Of a DNA stretch of 64,000 nucleotides, positions 9,550 through 18,337 are shown one piece after another. The DNA lies in contig NZ_JARDUB010000006.1 in NCBI RefSeq assembly GCF_029360665.1, positions 496,001-560,000 on the forward strand, in the 5' to 3' direction. A model generated the notes under the pieces. The model searched no databases, was not told the DNA's origin, and saw nothing but the letters and a program-made list of their open reading frames with translations. Both the position numbers and the translations under genes were made by a program. The stretch is from Eudoraea chungangensis (GTDB lineage: Bacteria > Bacteroidota > Bacteroidia > Flavobacteriales > Flavobacteriaceae). The first letter of the stretch is position 1. Each line of letters starts with the position of its first letter.

Positions 9550-9599
9550 GCGCTCCAACGAATAGCTTTTATTACGTATAACTTTTTTAATTTTCAGAT

Positions 9600-10607
9600 G
9601 TGAAGGATGCTTTGATAAGTATATTAATCCCATTTAAAAACACCTCGGCCTACTTAGTTAGTTGCTTGGATTCGGTTTTAAGACAGAGCTACTCTAACTG
9701 GGAAATAGTTGCTGTGGATGATCATTCTACAGATAAAAGCAGACTAATATTAGAAAACTATAGCTTGGCGGATAGTAGGATCCAATTAAGAACGAACGAG
9801 GGCATAGGGATTATTGAGGCATTACGAACCGCTTACAAATACTGTCGAGGTAATATTATTACAAGAATGGATTCGGACGACTTGATGTTGCCAGATAAGT
9901 TACTAGTATTATTTCAGAGTCTACAGAAAAATGGCGCAGGACATTTGGCGGTTGGAGGGGTAAAATATTTTTCTAAACTTGGGATAGGTGATGGTTATAG
10001 GCGATATGAATTATGGCTCAATGAACTTACCGCCAAAGGAACAAATTATTCTGAATTGTACAAAGAGTGTGTTATCCCATCCCCGTCTTGGATGGCTTAT
10101 AGAAAAGATTTGGAAAAAAGTGGTGGTTTTAATGAAGATCAATATCCGGAAGACTATGACCTTACTTTTAGGTTTTACCAGCAAAACCTAAAAGTAATTC
10201 CCTGCCGTTTAAAACTACACCTTTGGAGAGACTACCCAAGTAGAACTTCAAGAACAAGTAATCATTATACGCAAAATTACTTCTTAGAATTAAAATTATA
10301 CTATTTTTTAAAACTCCATTATAATCAGAATAGAGAACTATGCCTTTGGGGAGCAGGAAGTAAAGGAAAAAAACTGGCAGCAGAACTTTTGAATAGGAAC
10401 ATCGATTTTTATTGGATTTGCGATAACCCAAAAAAAATAGGTAAAAAAATTTACGGCAAACTTCTCTATCATTATCAAAAACTAAGAGAATTAGAAAATC
10501 CCCAAAGCATTATAACTGTCGCCAATGATAATTCACAAAAACAGATAAAGAGCTTCTTGCATACCTCTGGTCAAAATCCTCTAAAAGACTACTTCTTTTT
10601 TTGTTAG
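9600..10607 (+). CDS. glycosyltransferase family 2 with a C-terminal nucleotide-binding-like domain
   Basis: 335 residues starting with GTG. The N-terminal 200 residues are a GT-A fold: ISILIPFKN at the start, VAVDDHSTDKS near 39, and the DxD-type RMDSDD near 89. After residue about 235 there is a second domain starting LCLWGAGSKGKKLAAELL, a Rossmann-like glycine motif followed by an ICDNPKKIGKKI segment, resembling the small helper domain found behind some GT2 enzymes. It is likely to transfer a sugar from a nucleotide sugar to a surface glycan. It lies between the PagL-like gene and a BatA-type gene on the same strand. Confidence 0.88.
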   Translation: MKDALISILIPFKNTSAYLVSCLDSVLRQSYSNWEIVAVDDHSTDKSRLILENYSLADSRIQLRTNEGIGIIEALRTAYKYCRGNIITRMDSDDLMLPDKLLVLFQSLQKNGAGHLAVGGVKYFSKLGIGDGYRRYELWLNELTAKGTNYSELYKECVIPSPSWMAYRKDLEKSGGFNEDQYPEDYDLTFRFYQQNLKVIPCRLKLHLWRDYPSRTSRTSNHYTQNYFLELKLYYFLKLHYNQNRELCLWGAGSKGKKLAAELLNRNIDFYWICDNPKKIGKKIYGKLLYHYQKLRELENPQSIITVANDNSQKQIKSFLHTSGQNPLKDYFFFC

Positions 10608-10736
10608 CTTCAAATAAATAAAGAGCCTTGGTTCAATTAGACAATACTATTGCGAATGTTTTGTTGTAAAAATATTTTGTTTTATGGTTTAGAACATTCT
10701 ACTTTATACTCTATATTTGGCAAACTAATAATAGGA

Positions 10737-12659
10737 ATGCTTTTTAAACATCCAGAACTCTTTTGGGCACTATTTCTGCTAATAATTCCTATTTTAATTC
10801 ATCTTTTTCAACTCAGAAAGTTCCAAAACACACCCTTTACCAATGTAAAGCTTTTAGAAAAAGTCATCTCTAAATCTCGTAAAAGTAGTACGCTTAAAAA
10901 ATGGCTTCTTTTACTTACAAGATTATGTTTTTTACTAGCATTAATCCTTGCATTTACCCGACCTTATTTGGCTAATAACTCTATTGCATTTAAACGAGAA
11001 ATGGTCATCTATTTAGATAATTCATTTAGTATGCAGGCAAGGATAAATACTATTAGTTCCTTGGAAAAATCAGTCCAAGAACTAATCCAAACAATCCCCG
11101 CCGATATGGACATCTCACTATTTACCAACGAAGAGGTTTTTCAAAATACGACAATGAAAGGTATTAGAGAAAGTTTGATGTCTCTTGATTTCACCAATGA
11201 ACAAATAGACTACAACCAAATCATCCTCAAAGGCAAAAGTCTGTTTTCGAAGGAAGAAAATACCATAAAAAATCTAATTCTTATTTCAGATTTTCAAAGT
11301 AGAATTCTACAAGATTCGCTTTTCCTAGGAGAAGATATTTCTATACACCATGTAAGAACAATTCCGGATGACTTATCAAATGTAAGCATAGATTCTGCAT
11401 ATATCAGAGATGTTAATATTTCTACGAAAGAGTTATGGGTGAATCTTTCCTCTCAGAGGGAACTTGAAACCATTCCGGTATCTCTTTTTGACAAGGATCG
11501 ATTAATTGCAAAGAACGCAGCTAAGTTCGATGAAAACAAGACAGCTGAAGTACTTTTTACCCTTCCTCCTGCCGAATCTATACAGGGAACAATTACAATT
11601 TCAGATGCGGGCTTAAGCTATGACAATCAATTCTTCTTTAATTTAAACAAGAAAGAGCAGATACGCGTTCTGGCTATAGGCAATGAAGACTCTAGTTTTT
11701 TAGGAAGGATTTTTACAAAAGATGATTTTATCTTTCTAAGCACCGACCTCAAGAATATTAATTATAGTGAATTAGCGATTCAGAATTTAATTATTCTAAA
11801 CGAAGTAGAAGCGCTTCCAAATTCTTTAAAGGATGCCATAAGCGTATTTTTGTCTAAGGGTGGAAATTTGGTGATAATTCCAGCCCTGGAAGGAAGTATG
11901 TCGGATTATAATTCGTTATTTCCAAAAGGCTTGGAGACATCTTTGAACAGTCTTATTAAAGAAGAAAGAAGCGTTACAGATATTAATTTTAATCATCCCA
12001 TTTACAGAAGCGTATTTACTCAAAGTGTTCAAAATTTTCAATTCCCTAAGGTCCAAAGCTATTTTGAATTAAGAACTAAGCTGCCTTCTATAATTAATTT
12101 TCAAGACAAATCTCCCTTTCTGGTAGGTAACAGTTCCCTTTATATCTTTTCTGCGCCTTTAAGCAGTCCCAATTCAACTTTTAAAAATTCTCCGTTAATA
12201 GTTCCAACCTTTTATAATATAGGAACTAATAGTCTTAAACTTGCCAATTTATTTTTTGAAATCGGTGGAAATAATGAGGTAGATATTCCTGTCTCCCTCG
12301 GGCAAGATGATGTTTTAAGGCTTTTGAATGCTGATTTTGAGTTTATACCAAATCAAATCAGGTATCCTACAAAAACTACTATAAAATTCATAGACAACCC
12401 CAATAAAGACGGTATCTATGCCATTAACAACAAGGTGGAAACACTGCAGTATATAGCCTTTAATTACGATAGAGCTGAAAGCATAATGGATTATCCCAGC
12501 TTAGAGACCATAAGTGCTACTTCCCTAGAATCAAACCTTACGGAATCCTTTAAAAATATCGAAAAAGAGCTCAGTATAACCGAGCTCTGGAAATGGTTTA
12601 TTATTTTTGCTATCATCTTTATGCTTTGCGAGGTTCTTATTCAAAAATTCATTAAATGA
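10737..12659 (+). CDS. BatA/aerotolerance-type membrane protein with vWA-like domain
   Basis: 640 residues from the ATG at 10737; the frame extends upstream to TTG at 10650, but the family begins with the MLFKHPELFWAL segment. The N terminus has a membrane helix plus the LIHLFQLRKF motif typical of the BatA N-terminal domain, a second helix near residue 65, then a vWA-like domain with the MIDAS motif DNSFSM, and a final membrane helix. A periplasmic/inner-membrane role is likely. No MoxR or other Bat genes are adjacent. The stop overlaps the next ATG by four bases (ATGA), so translation is probably coupled. Confidence 0.9.
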   Translation: MLFKHPELFWALFLLIIPILIHLFQLRKFQNTPFTNVKLLEKVISKSRKSSTLKKWLLLLTRLCFLLALILAFTRPYLANNSIAFKREMVIYLDNSFSMQARINTISSLEKSVQELIQTIPADMDISLFTNEEVFQNTTMKGIRESLMSLDFTNEQIDYNQIILKGKSLFSKEENTIKNLILISDFQSRILQDSLFLGEDISIHHVRTIPDDLSNVSIDSAYIRDVNISTKELWVNLSSQRELETIPVSLFDKDRLIAKNAAKFDENKTAEVLFTLPPAESIQGTITISDAGLSYDNQFFFNLNKKEQIRVLAIGNEDSSFLGRIFTKDDFIFLSTDLKNINYSELAIQNLIILNEVEALPNSLKDAISVFLSKGGNLVIIPALEGSMSDYNSLFPKGLETSLNSLIKEERSVTDINFNHPIYRSVFTQSVQNFQFPKVQSYFELRTKLPSIINFQDKSPFLVGNSSLYIFSAPLSSPNSTFKNSPLIVPTFYNIGTNSLKLANLFFEIGGNNEVDIPVSLGQDDVLRLLNADFEFIPNQIRYPTKTTIKFIDNPNKDGIYAINNKVETLQYIAFNYDRAESIMDYPSLETISATSLESNLTESFKNIEKELSITELWKWFIIFAIIFMLCEVLIQKFIK

Positions 12660-13912
12660 ACATCCTAATAAAATCGGCCACGATTGTAGATCAAAACAAC
12701 AGCAAACTTCATTTTAAAAAAAGGGATCTTCTCATTAAAAATGGTATAATCGTAAAGATTGCAGCGGAGATAAAGGAAACGACGAAAGAAAAGGTAATTC
12801 GTTATACTAATTTACACATTAGCAAAGGATGGATTGACACTGGTGTAAGTTTCGGAGAACCTGGCTTTGAAGAGAGAGAAACACTGGGTAACGGCCTTGA
12901 ATTGGCTGGCAAAAGCGGCTTTACGGACATACTTTTAAATGCAGATACCCTGCCGGTACCAGACAATAGTGGCGCCATCTCCTATTTAAAAAACTCTTCA
13001 CATTCTACAGCTACAAAAATTCATCCATTAGGTGCTCTTAGTGTAAAAAGTAAAGGAGAAGATCTTGCGGAATTATACGATATGAGTAATGCAGGGGCAC
13101 TTGGATTTTATGACTATAAGAAACCCATAACAAATGCTAATCTCTTAAAAATAGCGCTCCAATATGCGCAAGGGTTCAATGCTAAGGTATTTTCGTTTCC
13201 ACAGGATAATTCAATAAAAGGCAAAGGAGTTGTTAATGAAGGAATTGTATCTACCCGATTAGGGCTGAAGGGTATCCCAAATCTTGCAGAAGAATTACAA
13301 ATTGTTAGAGATCTTTTTATATTGGAATATACCGGTGGTCAATTATTTATACCAACTATATCAAGCGCTAAATCTGTTCAATTAATAGCCGATGCTAAAA
13401 AGAAAGGTTTAGATGTACGATGTAGTGTATCTATCAATAATCTTCTATTTACAGATGAGGCTTTAGAGAATTTTGATAGTAGCTTTAAAGTATTGCCACC
13501 TTTAAGAACGCTTTCAGACAACAAAGCTTTAATAAAAGGTCTGAAAGACGGAATAATTGATTTTGTTACCTCGGACCATAAACCCCTGACTATTGAAGAA
13601 AAAAGGACTGAATTCGACAATGCGGATTACGGTTCTATAGGTCTTGAAAGTTTTTTTGGTTCTCTTAATCGTTTGCTAGGTCTGGAAACAACAATACAAC
13701 TTTTAACCAAAGGGAGAGAATACTTCGGTATTAAAGAGAACCCTATTGAACAAGACACTGCGGCAAATTTATGCCTTTTTGATCCAAAATCAGAAGGTGC
13801 TTTTAATTCAGAGGACAGTATTTCAAGCTCTAAGAACAGTATGAGTTTTGGTGCGAAAACACAGGGCACTATATATGGGATTATTGCGAACAATAAGAGT
13901 GTCCTTTCATAA
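12656..13912 (+). CDS. dihydroorotase-like protein, probably not a standard enzyme
   Basis: 418 residues, amidohydrolase fold of the class I dihydroorotase type. The catalytic metal motif HxHxREPG is replaced by GVSFGEPG: both histidines are gone. The later metal-binding His region reads FIPTISSAKSV, again without histidine, while SDHKP retains the Asp-His of the usual TDHAPH. By analogy with the inactive dihydroorotase that partners aspartate transcarbamoylase in some bacteria, it may be a structural or regulatory subunit; no pyrB is present here. Alternatively it is a different amidohydrolase. The start overlaps the BatA-type gene's stop by four bases. Confidence 0.88.
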   Translation: MNILIKSATIVDQNNSKLHFKKRDLLIKNGIIVKIAAEIKETTKEKVIRYTNLHISKGWIDTGVSFGEPGFEERETLGNGLELAGKSGFTDILLNADTLPVPDNSGAISYLKNSSHSTATKIHPLGALSVKSKGEDLAELYDMSNAGALGFYDYKKPITNANLLKIALQYAQGFNAKVFSFPQDNSIKGKGVVNEGIVSTRLGLKGIPNLAEELQIVRDLFILEYTGGQLFIPTISSAKSVQLIADAKKKGLDVRCSVSINNLLFTDEALENFDSSFKVLPPLRTLSDNKALIKGLKDGIIDFVTSDHKPLTIEEKRTEFDNADYGSIGLESFFGSLNRLLGLETTIQLLTKGREYFGIKENPIEQDTAANLCLFDPKSEGAFNSEDSISSSKNSMSFGAKTQGTIYGIIANNKSVLS

Positions 13913-13945
13913 TATTAAAGTTTAGAATTTAAAAATAACCAAGAA

Positions 13946-14278
13946 TTGACGGAGAGTACAATTACCCCAGAGGGAAAGACCACGGCCATTATTGCCTACT
14001 TCACTCTAATAGGCGCTATAATTGCCATTTCTATGAACTCAGAACCAAAGCATGCATTTGCAAGATTTCATGCTCGTCAGGCCTTTGGCTTACATATTGT
14101 TTTTTTGGGATTTGCTCTTTTTCTAAGTCAGTGGTTCCATTTTTATGTATGGATTGGACTTTATATTTTTTATTTTATCCTATGGTTATATGGCTTTGTT
14201 GGCGCCTTAGGAAATCAAAAAAATAAGGTGCCTATATTAGGAGATTATTTTCAAACCTGGTTTACTTTTATTCAATAA
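13946..14278 (+). CDS. DUF4870-like small membrane protein
   Basis: 110 residues from TTG at 13946; the start is inferred because the protein's TPEGKTTAIIAYF segment follows at once. There are three to four hydrophobic segments and the hallmark RFHARQAFGLH motif near residue 45, as seen in DUF4870/Tic20-like small membrane proteins. The function of this family is unknown. It is 33 bp after the dihydroorotase-like gene and only 2 bp before the esterase gene, so it probably belongs to one transcript. Confidence 0.82.
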   Translation: MTESTITPEGKTTAIIAYFTLIGAIIAISMNSEPKHAFARFHARQAFGLHIVFLGFALFLSQWFHFYVWIGLYIFYFILWLYGFVGALGNQKNKVPILGDYFQTWFTFIQ

Positions 14279-14280
14279 CG

Positions 14281-14940
14281 ATGCATACATCCCCCCTTTC
14301 GCTATTTCACATAATAAGACCCTCTTCACTTAAAGATGTTAGTCCTCCTGTGCTATTTATGTTTCACGGTTATGGGAGCAATGAAGAGGATTTGTTTTCT
14401 TTTGCAAATGAACTACCATCCGAGTACTTTATTATTTCTGTAAGGGCACCCTATTCCCTTCCTCCATTTGGTAACGCTTGGTATTCCATTAACTTTGATG
14501 CGGAGTATGGTAAATGGAGTGACGATAAAGAAGCTTTACTCTCTATTGATAAAATTTTACTTTTTTTAGAAGAAGCTTGTACTGCTTATAATCTTGATAA
14601 GACAAAAGTTGATCTGCTAGGCTTTAGCCAAGGTACTATACTGTGTTACGCCATTGCCTTATCTTATCCGGAGAAGATTAGAAATATGATTGGCCTAAGT
14701 GGTTATATTAATGAAAATTTACTTAGTGGTACCAATTCTATAAAAGACTATTCCAAACTTGCTATATACGCCTCTCACGGCCAAGTAGACCAAGTAATTC
14801 CAATAGAATGGGCACAAAAATCGGTAGGCTTACTAAATAAGCTGAAGGTAGACCTTACCTATAAAGAGTTTCCTATTGGTCATGGGGTATCTCCTGAAAA
14901 TTTTTATTCATTTCAGACTTGGTTGAAGAAGAGAATTTAA
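14281..14940 (+). CDS. carboxylesterase/phospholipase family alpha/beta hydrolase
   Basis: 219 residues, cytosolic, without a signal peptide. The oxyanion region is FMFHGYGSNEEDL (about 27-39), the nucleophile elbow GFSQGT has Ser116, the acid is in SHGQVDQVIP and the catalytic His in IGHGVSPENF. This pattern matches the phospholipase/carboxylesterase family (PF02230), small esterases acting on short-chain or lysolipid esters. It is the last gene of a plus-strand run starting with the BatA-type gene. Its stop shares TTAA with the convergent gene's stop. Confidence 0.9.
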   Translation: MHTSPLSLFHIIRPSSLKDVSPPVLFMFHGYGSNEEDLFSFANELPSEYFIISVRAPYSLPPFGNAWYSINFDAEYGKWSDDKEALLSIDKILLFLEEACTAYNLDKTKVDLLGFSQGTILCYAIALSYPEKIRNMIGLSGYINENLLSGTNSIKDYSKLAIYASHGQVDQVIPIEWAQKSVGLLNKLKVDLTYKEFPIGHGVSPENFYSFQTWLKKRI

Positions 14941-15431
14941 TTACTTCTGGTATATAAAAGATGGTCTATTAGAGTGAAGTCTATTCCCAAGTCATCCTTT
15001 AATTCGTATTTAAGCAAAAGCTCTCCCCAATATTTACCATCCGAAAAATCGGTAACAATCCATTGGTGGTTTAGGATTTTAATCTTATTTATTTTAAAAG
15101 AATTCTCCATCCCCTCATAAGGCACTAAAGGGTTGTCCCCTTTTGTCTCATTAGTCTCCAACAATTTATCCGCTATATACCGCGACAAATTGTCTATTTT
15201 TAAATGATCATAATAGGCAAGCGCATCGTCATTGTTTTCTAAAGAAAAATATTGCATATCGAAAAGCTCTAACTGACGCCCTTGCAATGAGTCTTCTAAA
15301 ACGGCAATTTCTGCCTGCATTGTATTCAGCTTTTCCTCTTGAAGACTCACTATTTTATTACTACTAATAAACAGATAAAGTCCAATTAGTGAAGCAAAAA
15401 TAAACAGGTATATAAATATTCTACTCTTCAT
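14937..15431 (-). CDS. membrane-anchored protein of unknown function
   Basis: 164 residues: an N-terminal membrane segment (about residues 4-23), then a short coiled coil (about 27-55, rich in Leu/Glu/Gln), then a mixed alpha/beta domain with aromatic residues (NHQWIVTDFSDGKYWGELL). I do not recognise the family. The topology suggests a domain displayed on the periplasmic side. It lies 44 bp downstream of the MBL hydrolase gene on the same strand and is likely co-transcribed. Confidence 0.75.
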   Translation of the reverse strand: MKSRIFIYLFIFASLIGLYLFISSNKIVSLQEEKLNTMQAEIAVLEDSLQGRQLELFDMQYFSLENNDDALAYYDHLKIDNLSRYIADKLLETNETKGDNPLVPYEGMENSFKINKIKILNHQWIVTDFSDGKYWGELLLKYELKDDLGIDFTLIDHLLYTRSN

Positions 15432-15475
15432 ATGCTTAACTTCTTTCTACTTTTAGTGTGGGTTAAAATTCTACT

Positions 15476-16243
15476 TTAAACGTTTAAGGTTAGATTATCA
15501 TATGCCAAATAAACGTTTTTTGGTAATTTTTTTTGAACTTCTTCGTGAAAGCCCAGATAGTGGCTAATATGTGAAAAATAAGTTTTTTCAGGATTAACTT
15601 CTTCTACAAATGCAAGCGCTTCCTCTAAGTTGAAATGGGAATGATGCGGTTCTATTCTTAGTGCGTTAACAGACAATACTTTAACTCCTCTTATTTTATC
15701 TATTTCTTTAGAAGATATCGTTTTTATATCGGTTAAGTAAGCAAAGTCATCTACTCGAAATCCAAAGACTTTAAGTCGATTATGATAGGCTTCAATTGGA
15801 ATAGCCGTCTTATTGCCAATCTTAAAAGGTTTGTTATTTTCAATAAAATTAACCTTTACGGCCGGCGCTCCTGGATATCTATTGTCATCTGCAAAAATAT
15901 AGTCGAATCTTCTTTTTAGAGAATTAATAACTACTTCATCGGCAAAAACGGGAATGTCTCCTTGTCGAAAAAAAAATGGGCGAATATCATCGATACCTGC
16001 GGTATGATCTGAATGCTCATGCGTAAAAAGTATGCCATCTAATTTGTCTACTTTATGACGGAGCATTTGTTGTCTAAAATCTGGCCCACAATCAATGACA
16101 AAATTATAATCCTGCCAGCTTAAAAGCACTGATACCCGTAGGCGCTTATCCTTTGGATTACTACTGAGGCAAACTGGATGTTTACTGCCTATTACGGGGA
16201 TTCCCTGCGATGTTCCTGTTCCTAAAAAGGTTATTTTTAACAC
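15476..16243 (-). CDS. PhnP-like metallo-beta-lactamase fold hydrolase
   Basis: 255 residues. The N terminus FLGTGTSQGIPVIG and the metal motif THEHSDHTAGID (His75, His77, Asp79, His80) match the PhnP subgroup of the metallo-beta-lactamase fold, phosphodiesterases acting on cyclic phosphates. Further ligands appear in the HHSHFNLEEAL and FSHISHYLGFH segments towards the C terminus. In phosphonate users PhnP opens a cyclic ribose phosphate, but no phn genes are nearby, so here the substrate is open. It is cytosolic. The divergent neighbour is the 485-residue unknown gene. Confidence 0.88.
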   Translation of the reverse strand: MLKITFLGTGTSQGIPVIGSKHPVCLSSNPKDKRLRVSVLLSWQDYNFVIDCGPDFRQQMLRHKVDKLDGILFTHEHSDHTAGIDDIRPFFFRQGDIPVFADEVVINSLKRRFDYIFADDNRYPGAPAVKVNFIENNKPFKIGNKTAIPIEAYHNRLKVFGFRVDDFAYLTDIKTISSKEIDKIRGVKVLSVNALRIEPHHSHFNLEEALAFVEEVNPEKTYFSHISHYLGFHEEVQKKLPKNVYLAYDNLTLNV

Positions 16244-16300
16244 CTCATCTATTTATTTCAAATTTATAACTTATTTATTACATAGATAACGCAATCTTAT

Positions 16301-16308
16301 TAACTTTG
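16301..16308 (+). promoter_or_regulatory. -7 promoter element for the 485-residue unknown gene
   Basis: TAACTTTG matches TAnnTTTG and ends 20 bp before the ATG at 16329. No clear -33 TTTG is present at the usual distance. Confidence 0.5.
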
Positions 16309-16328
16309 TAAACAGCAAACTCTAGTTA

Positions 16329-17786
16329 ATGGCGTCAGTCCTAAAAAAAGATCCGGCTTTTGAAAACGTACCTTCAATCAAGGCCAAGACACTTAGAATA
16401 AATCTTAATCCCGATATTTATGGGACCTTTGCAGAAATTGGCGCAGGACAAGAGACTGCCCGCCACTTTTTTAGATCTGGTGGTGCTTCGGGGACTATCG
16501 CAAAGGCAATGAGTGCATACGACAAGGCTTTTAGCGATGCCGTTTATGGCGTGGAAACGGATGGCAGATACGTAACTCAAAGTCGACTCAAAAAAATGCT
16601 TTCGCATGAAATGCGGCTAATGGATGAGCGAATCGACAGAGAAGAACACCCGGATAGACTTTTCTTTACCTATGCGAATACGGTTGCCACTATTGATTTT
16701 TCGAAGAGATATAAAGGCCATGGTTGGGTTGGGATTCGATTTCAACTGGATCCGACACAGAAAGAATTAGATGAGATTATTTTACATGTTCGTTTTAAAC
16801 AGAACGAGGCACGTCTGCAACAGGAAACTTTGGGTATTGTTGGGGTCAATTTAATTTATGGCGCATTTTATAAATACAATAAACCTCGAAAGCTTCTAAA
16901 GTATTTATATGATCACATAGACAGGGATACTTTGGAAATTGATATGGTTAATTTTTCAGGTCCAAATTTTAAAAATGTGGATAATAGATTAATTAGTCTG
17001 CAACTTATCCGAAATGATATGACCGATGCGGTGATGTTCGGTCCTGATGGAAATAATCTGTTGCCTGCCGCCGTGCTTTACAAAAAGAATATCTTAGCCC
17101 TGAGAGGAAGTTTTAGACCTGTAACGAAAGTGAATATGGATATGTTTGAAAAATCATATGACATATTCGTCAGGGATCCGGCAGTAGATATGGATAATAC
17201 TATTGTTATTTTTGAAATCACTCTTGCAAATCTAAAAGCTTCAGGAGAAATTGATGAGAGTGACTTTATGGCTAGGGCAGAGTTACTATGCTCTTTGGGG
17301 CACTCTGTTATGATTTCTAAATTTCAGGAGTATTATAAAGTAGTTGAATATTTTAATAACTATACAAAAGCTAAAATAGGCCTTACCATGGGGGTGAATA
17401 ATTTGGTAGATATTTTTGATGAAAAATATTACCGCCACCTTAGTGGAGGGATTCTTGAGGCCTTTGGAAAGCTCTTTTTTAAAGAACTTATTGTCTACTT
17501 ATATCCGATGAAAAACCCGGATACTGGTCAAATTATGACGAGTAATAATGTAAAGGTTCATCCAAGAATGAAAGAATTGTACAAATTCTTCAAGTACAAT
17601 GGTAAGGTTATGGATATCATAGACTATGACCCAGAGATTATGCATATTTTTTCCAGGGATGTCTTGAAGAGAATTACAAATAACGAGGGAGGTTGGGAAG
17701 AAATGTTGCCTGAGGGAATTGCGGAGACCATCAAAGAAAAACATCTTTTTACCCGAAACACCAATACCCTTAAAGAAAAGGTTTAA
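16329..17786 (+). CDS. conserved cytosolic protein of unknown function
   Basis: 485 residues with no signal peptide or membrane segment. The N terminus is notable for LRINLNPDIYGTFAEIGAGQE and HFFRSGGASGTIAKAMSAYD; later segments include FKNVDNRLISLQL and the MTSNNVKVHPRMKELY region. I have the impression of a widespread family also found outside Bacteroidota with inconsistent names, but I cannot assign a reaction. The Gly-rich AEIGAGQETARHFF stretch could bind a cofactor or nucleotide. It has its own -7 element and ends at a bidirectional terminator, so it is probably monocistronic. Confidence 0.85.
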   Translation: MASVLKKDPAFENVPSIKAKTLRINLNPDIYGTFAEIGAGQETARHFFRSGGASGTIAKAMSAYDKAFSDAVYGVETDGRYVTQSRLKKMLSHEMRLMDERIDREEHPDRLFFTYANTVATIDFSKRYKGHGWVGIRFQLDPTQKELDEIILHVRFKQNEARLQQETLGIVGVNLIYGAFYKYNKPRKLLKYLYDHIDRDTLEIDMVNFSGPNFKNVDNRLISLQLIRNDMTDAVMFGPDGNNLLPAAVLYKKNILALRGSFRPVTKVNMDMFEKSYDIFVRDPAVDMDNTIVIFEITLANLKASGEIDESDFMARAELLCSLGHSVMISKFQEYYKVVEYFNNYTKAKIGLTMGVNNLVDIFDEKYYRHLSGGILEAFGKLFFKELIVYLYPMKNPDTGQIMTSNNVKVHPRMKELYKFFKYNGKVMDIIDYDPEIMHIFSRDVLKRITNNEGGWEEMLPEGIAETIKEKHLFTRNTNTLKEKV

Positions 17787-17800
17787 AGATACTATTCATT

Positions 17801-17832
17801 AAAAAACCCCTATTTTCATTGGGGTTTTTTAA
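17801..17832. terminator. bidirectional intrinsic terminator between convergent genes
   Basis: AAAAAACCCC and GGGGTTTTTT flank a 10-base loop, a perfect 10-bp stem with A and T tails, placed between the stops of the 485-residue gene (17786) and bcp (17833). Confidence 0.9.
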
Positions 17833-18285
17833 TTAGCTCAATATTTGTGCTGCGTGATCCTTGGTTTTTACCTTGCTTATGACATTTGCAACTACACCTT
17901 GCTCATCAATTATAAACGTGGTTCTGTGCAGCCCATCGTATTCCTTACCCATAAACTTTTTTGGTCCCCAAACACCAAAAGCGTTAATCACTTCGTGATT
18001 TTCATCTGCTAAAAGCGGAAATGGAAATTCATATTTATTTCTAAAATTTGCCTGCTTTTTCTGACTGTCCTCACTAACACCCAAAAGTTCATAACCTGCA
18101 TCCTTAAGTGCCGCATAATTATCTCGTAGATTGCATGCTTCCGCAGTACATCCAGGAGTATTTGCCCTGGGATAGAAAAAAACAATTAGTTTTTTACCAG
18201 AATAATCGCTTAAATTCACCATATTTCCATCTTGATCTGGCACCGAAAAATTGGAGACCTTATCCCCTATTTTTAATGTGTTCAT
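17833..18285 (-). CDS. bcp: thiol peroxidase of the Bcp/PrxQ type
   Basis: 150 residues from the ATG at 18285; the frame extends 12 codons upstream, but the MNTLKIGDK start is typical. The core FYPRANTPGCTAEAC carries the peroxidatic Cys and, five residues on, the resolving Cys of atypical two-Cys PrxQ enzymes. It reduces hydrogen peroxide and organic hydroperoxides with electrons from thioredoxin in the cytosol. GVWGPKKFMGKEYDGLHRTTF near the C terminus is also characteristic. It is transcribed divergently from nth, 52 bp apart. Confidence 0.95.
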   Translation of the reverse strand: MNTLKIGDKVSNFSVPDQDGNMVNLSDYSGKKLIVFFYPRANTPGCTAEACNLRDNYAALKDAGYELLGVSEDSQKKQANFRNKYEFPFPLLADENHEVINAFGVWGPKKFMGKEYDGLHRTTFIIDEQGVVANVISKVKTKDHAAQILS

Positions 18286-18337
18286 GTATTTAAATTTATA
18301 ATATTGTTTATTATTTTTCATGTAAAGTTAAACAAAA

